This document shows positions 15,336 through 17,559 of a stretch of 17,559 bases of DNA, one piece after another; the stretch's first letter is position 1, and the number at the start of each line of letters is the position of its first letter. The stretch covers positions 1-17,559 of the forward strand of contig CAADTP010000020.1 in NCBI GenBank assembly GCA_900751995.1, given 5' to 3'. This DNA comes from Lachnospiraceae bacterium. GTDB taxonomy: Bacteria; Bacillota; Clostridia; Lachnospirales; Lachnospiraceae. The translations under genes and the position numbers were made by a program. The notes beneath the pieces were generated by a model. The model ran no database searches. It was not told the DNA's origin and saw nothing but the letters and a program-made list of their open reading frames with translations.

Positions 15336-15351
15336 CGAATGCTTTTATTCG
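15336..15351 (+). repeat. Small hairpin repeat, copy 3, with covarying stem
   Basis: CGAAT-GCTTTT-ATTCG: same loop, flanks (AGCG before, TTTGA after) and stem as the copies at 262 and 327, but one G-C pair is replaced by A-T on both sides. That compensatory change suggests the stem matters. Confidence 0.6.
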
Positions 15352-15459
15352 TTTGAAGGATGCATTATGCATTGTATGACAGTTGCAGAGTATCGTAAGT
15401 GACAGGTGATTGAGGCGGAGGAAACGTGCTTGCTTTTTTGAATTGCAGGGGGAATTAAG

Positions 15460-16050
15460 ATGGCGGAAAAAGTTGACAGAAGAGTACGTAAGACCAAGGC
15501 ACAGTTGCGAGCGGGGCTTGCCCGTCTTATGCAGAAGAAGAGCATTAAGGAGATTACGGTAAAGGAACTGGTGGAAGAAGTTGATATCAACCGCTCCACA
15601 TTTTATCTTCACTATACAGATATCTATCAGATGCTGGAATCCATTGAGGCTGAATTGATGGAGGAAATCACGCATCTGGTGGCAGACTATCCTCTGGATC
15701 CTCTTAATAATAAGGAGAGCTCGTATCCTTTTATTGAGCAGATATTTACGATCCTGGATCATAATAAGGATATTTGTATCGCACTTCTTGGAAAGAATGG
15801 AGATATGGCTTTTGTGAATCGTATAGAAAAACTGATCGCAGATACAGTGCTGCATCGCTTGTCAATTCGTCTGCCGAAAGACAACCGTGATATTGAGTAT
15901 GCGTATGCGTTTTGTCTGAATGGATGCGTGGGAATGATCAAGACATGGCTGTCTTCTGAGAATCAGGAGAGTACACAGCATATGGCAGAGCTGACACATA
16001 AGCTGATCGATAATACAACACACATGTATCTGGAGCAGGCACTTAGATAA
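15460..16050 (+). CDS. TetR/AcrR-family transcriptional regulator
   Basis: Predicted DNA-binding repressor of 196 residues. The N-terminal helix-turn-helix (about 33-52: TVKELVEEVDINRSTFYLHY) is typical of TetR, with the usual basic stretch before it. The C-terminal half (NGCVGMIKTWLS) resembles the TetR_C_8 type found in DhaS-like and YhgD-like regulators. It is divergent from the YhgE/Pip-like gene, and this pairing is known from Bacillus subtilis yhgD-yhgE, so that gene is the likely target. Repeated boxes overlapping both promoters would suit autoregulation. AGGGGG upstream supports the ATG. The ligand is unknown. The gene ends before the terminator hairpin that contains a parS site. Confidence 0.88.
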   Translation: MAEKVDRRVRKTKAQLRAGLARLMQKKSIKEITVKELVEEVDINRSTFYLHYTDIYQMLESIEAELMEEITHLVADYPLDPLNNKESSYPFIEQIFTILDHNKDICIALLGKNGDMAFVNRIEKLIADTVLHRLSIRLPKDNRDIEYAYAFCLNGCVGMIKTWLSSENQESTQHMAELTHKLIDNTTHMYLEQALR

Positions 16051-16090
16051 GAGAAATGTCCGGATGCATGCTGTGAGTCTGGTAAAAAAT

Positions 16091-16157
16091 AAAGAGTATT
16101 GTTTCACGTTTGTTTGAGGGAAAACTCATGTTTCACGTGAAACAGTACTCTTTTTTT
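16091..16157. terminator. Two-way terminator between TetR and hydrolase genes
   Basis: A 19-bp stem (16091-16109 with 16135-16153, one G-T pair) begins AAAGAGTATTG and ends TACTCTTT. Seven Ts follow on plus (16151-16157), and the minus strand runs into TTTATTTTTT. It can end both convergent genes. The right arm holds most of a parS site. Confidence 0.85.
16129..16144. other. parS: parS centromere site in the terminator hairpin
   Basis: TGTTTCACGTGAAACA matches TGTTNCACGTGAAACA fully and is identical to the copy at 10157-10172, 5972 bp away. The left arm of the same hairpin carries the half-site TGTTTCACGT (16100-16109). Confidence 0.88.
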
Positions 16158-16297
16158 ATTGGCTTTTTGTTGGTTTATAGCATTTCCACAAATTACTGCA
16201 TGAAGCTCAACGGCTCCGAACATGAACAATGTTCTTTTGATACGTTGATTTCCAAAATTACTATAGATAAATTTTGATGCCGGATCATAAGTTGTTT
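16158..16297. other. Gap between terminator and hydrolase stop
   Basis: I see no gene. A weak inverted repeat around GAACATGAACAATGTTC (about 16218-16234) is the only structure noticed. Confidence 0.3.
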
Positions 16298-17251
16298 TTA
16301 CAGGAAAATAGCTACCTGTTCCAGGAAATGTTCCGGATCTTCCAGATGAGGAAGATGTCTGGTTTCCGGGATCACAGCGGTTTCAATGGAAGAATTCAGC
16401 TTCTGGTATTCCTCTGCGATAAGAGAAGCGGAAGCTTCTTTTTCTCCGGAAATAATATAGATGCATGCATCGGAAGATTCTACGGCATTATTAATGCTGA
16501 TATTCAGGTATTTGCCAATGTAGCTGGAATACAGATATTTGGCGTTGGAACCACCCTTGTGAGCGGATTCATAATAGGTGTCTACCAGTGTATCTGTTAC
16601 ATGGAAGGGATTGTAGAACAGCTTTTCCATAAACAGACTGCTGATGGATTCGCGGGAAGCTACCATATGATAGATCAGAGTTCCGAAAATCGGAAGCTCG
16701 ATAAAATACTTAAAGAGCTTGTTGTCTTTGCAAGGTGCCTGCTTCAGGGAACTGAAGCTTGGTGGATTGACCAGCATGATCTTGCGGAAATGGTCGGAAT
16801 TGTTACGGTAAGCCATGATCGCAAAAGAACCTGAGAAACCACTGGCAATAACATCGGTTTCCTCACGAATCACATTCTTGGCAAAATCACAGAGTAACTG
16901 AGCAAATACAAAATTGGTATAAGTAATATCCGGTTTTTCGGAACGTCCACATCCAAGAAGATCAATGGTGTAAACGGTATGTTCGGTTGCGAGCTGCTTC
17001 TCTATGGCATTCCATTCATAACCGGAAGCGCCTGGCATGATATCATGAATAAGAAGAATAGGGGTGCCATGTCCCTGTTTTGTATAAAAAATCTTTCCAA
17101 AACGCCAGTCATAGGTTCTACTGTGTGGCTGTTCCAGCATATCTTTAAGCTGAGATGTGGCATCTATGAAACGGTTAGCAATATGAATAACACCTGCGGC
17201 AGTTCCGACTAAAGCTGCAAGAGTAAGTAGTCTGTGTCCATTTTTCTTCAT
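16298..17251 (-). CDS. Membrane-anchored alpha/beta hydrolase
   Basis: Predicted serine hydrolase of 317 residues; the substrate is unknown. A hydrophobic N-terminus (about 8-25, LLTLAALVGTAAGVIHIA) probably anchors it with the catalytic domain outside. The fold is shown by ILLIHD (65-70), DLLGCGRSEKPD (97-108), the nucleophile elbow GFSGS with Ser140, and His299 in RHLPHLEDPEHF. The acidic triad member is not obvious: ISGEKE offers Glu270 or Glu272 where Asp is common. The second residue of the usual HG oxyanion motif is Asp70 instead of Gly. AGGAGG lies upstream of the ATG. It has its own promoter and shares a two-way terminator with the TetR gene. Lipase, esterase, or haloperoxidase-like activity are all possible. 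Confidence 0.85.
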   Translation of the reverse strand: MKKNGHRLLTLAALVGTAAGVIHIANRFIDATSQLKDMLEQPHSRTYDWRFGKIFYTKQGHGTPILLIHDIMPGASGYEWNAIEKQLATEHTVYTIDLLGCGRSEKPDITYTNFVFAQLLCDFAKNVIREETDVIASGFSGSFAIMAYRNNSDHFRKIMLVNPPSFSSLKQAPCKDNKLFKYFIELPIFGTLIYHMVASRESISSLFMEKLFYNPFHVTDTLVDTYYESAHKGGSNAKYLYSSYIGKYLNISINNAVESSDACIYIISGEKEASASLIAEEYQKLNSSIETAVIPETRHLPHLEDPEHFLEQVAIFL

Positions 17252-17344
17252 TAAAAAGCCTCCTGGAATTCGTAAAAATAATCAGGACAGATGTAACGTA
17301 ATTCAGGTATCTGATCTGATTTTTTCTGAATATTTCTTTGCTTT

Positions 17345-17373
17345 ATTATACGACAGGAACGAAAAATTTACAA
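17345..17373 (-). promoter_or_regulatory. Promoter of the hydrolase gene
   Basis: On the minus strand TTGTAA (17373-17368), a 17-bp spacer and a perfect TATAAT (17350-17345). The predicted start is near 17338, giving a leader of about 87 nt that ends in the AGGAGG ribosome site. Confidence 0.65.
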
Positions 17374-17559
17374 TGCTTTTGTGGGAACCCTAACCTTGTT
17401 ATTGTATGCTGACGCTACTGTCCATTCTGTTCTTGGCGATGATTGCTAAGTTGCTGTTCGTTCTGCTTTCAGTAACGCGCTTCGCAATGCAAAGAATTTA
17501 TGTTGATCGCATAAATTGGTGCGGTATGGCTTCGGGCTTTCTGCGGCCTTTGTTCACAA
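17374..17559. other. Gene-free end of the window with a short hairpin
   Basis: No reading frame of note. A perfect 8-bp stem AATTTATG (17495-17502) / CATAAATT (17510-17517) surrounds TTGATCG. The last bases (GGCTTTCTGC and TCACAA) faintly resemble the right arm of the palindrome at the window start read on minus, so another intergenic repeat may begin here. Confidence 0.3.

Larger units (their letters stand above)
14932..15459. promoter_or_regulatory. Divergent control region between the Pip-like and TetR genes
   Basis: No gene is visible in this AT-rich stretch. It holds ATCAA/TTGAT boxes, five TCTATTA/TAATAGA boxes (14957-15145), the TetR promoter (15015-15043), a pair of 32-bp direct repeats (15230-15261 and 15296-15327), and one hairpin repeat (15336-15351). 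The predicted TetR leader is about 410 nt long, unusually long for a regulator gene. Confidence 0.5.

Noticed and set aside
16274..16834. Plus-strand reading frame of 186 codons
   Set aside because: It is antisense to the hydrolase, which has clear motifs, a promoter and a ribosome site.

Overview
The window looks chromosomal and comes from a low-to-moderate-GC Firmicute. Lachnospiraceae (Blautia-like) is the best guess, based on protein style, strong AGGAGG-type ribosome sites and Clostridia-type MnmG and RsmG signatures; this is recognition, not a search result. Two exact matches to the ParB/Spo0J centromere consensus (parS), together with the mnmE-mnmG-rsmG gene set, suggest the region lies near the replication origin.

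Layout: (1) 1-363, a long imperfect palindrome cut by the window edge, then a leader with two copies of a small hairpin. (2) 364-5212, the tRNA/rRNA modification genes mnmE, mnmG and rsmG, all on +. mnmE and mnmG are separated by 817 bp packed with non-coding repeats: two arrays of ~31-bp palindromic units and two inverted copies of a ~150-bp element that can fold as a pseudoknot-like terminator. (3) 5213-10680, a terminator, a promoter with phased repeats, a leader with three hairpins, and a tightly coupled four-gene operon for a Gld-type ABC exporter: ATPase, permease, GldG-like auxiliary protein and DUF4340 protein. It ends in a large two-way hairpin. One parS lies inside the DUF4340 gene. 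(4) 10678-11111, the decayed C-terminal end of a surface-type protein on -. (5) 11212-16050, a giant YhgE/Pip membrane protein (-) divergent from a TetR-family regulator (+), sharing a 582-bp control region rich in repeated boxes. (6) 16091-16157, a two-way terminator hairpin containing the second parS. (7) 16298-17251, a membrane-anchored alpha/beta hydrolase (-) with its own promoter, then about 300 bp without a gene at the window end.

How the genes relate: MnmE and MnmG form the enzyme that modifies U34 of certain tRNAs, and RsmG methylates 16S rRNA. The Gld-type operon probably makes one membrane complex whose cargo is unknown. The TetR protein is the obvious candidate repressor of the Pip-like protein, and possibly of itself. 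The main surprises are the repeat-filled mnmE-mnmG gap, the two parS sites, and two independent 168-bp internal duplications in the Pip-like gene.
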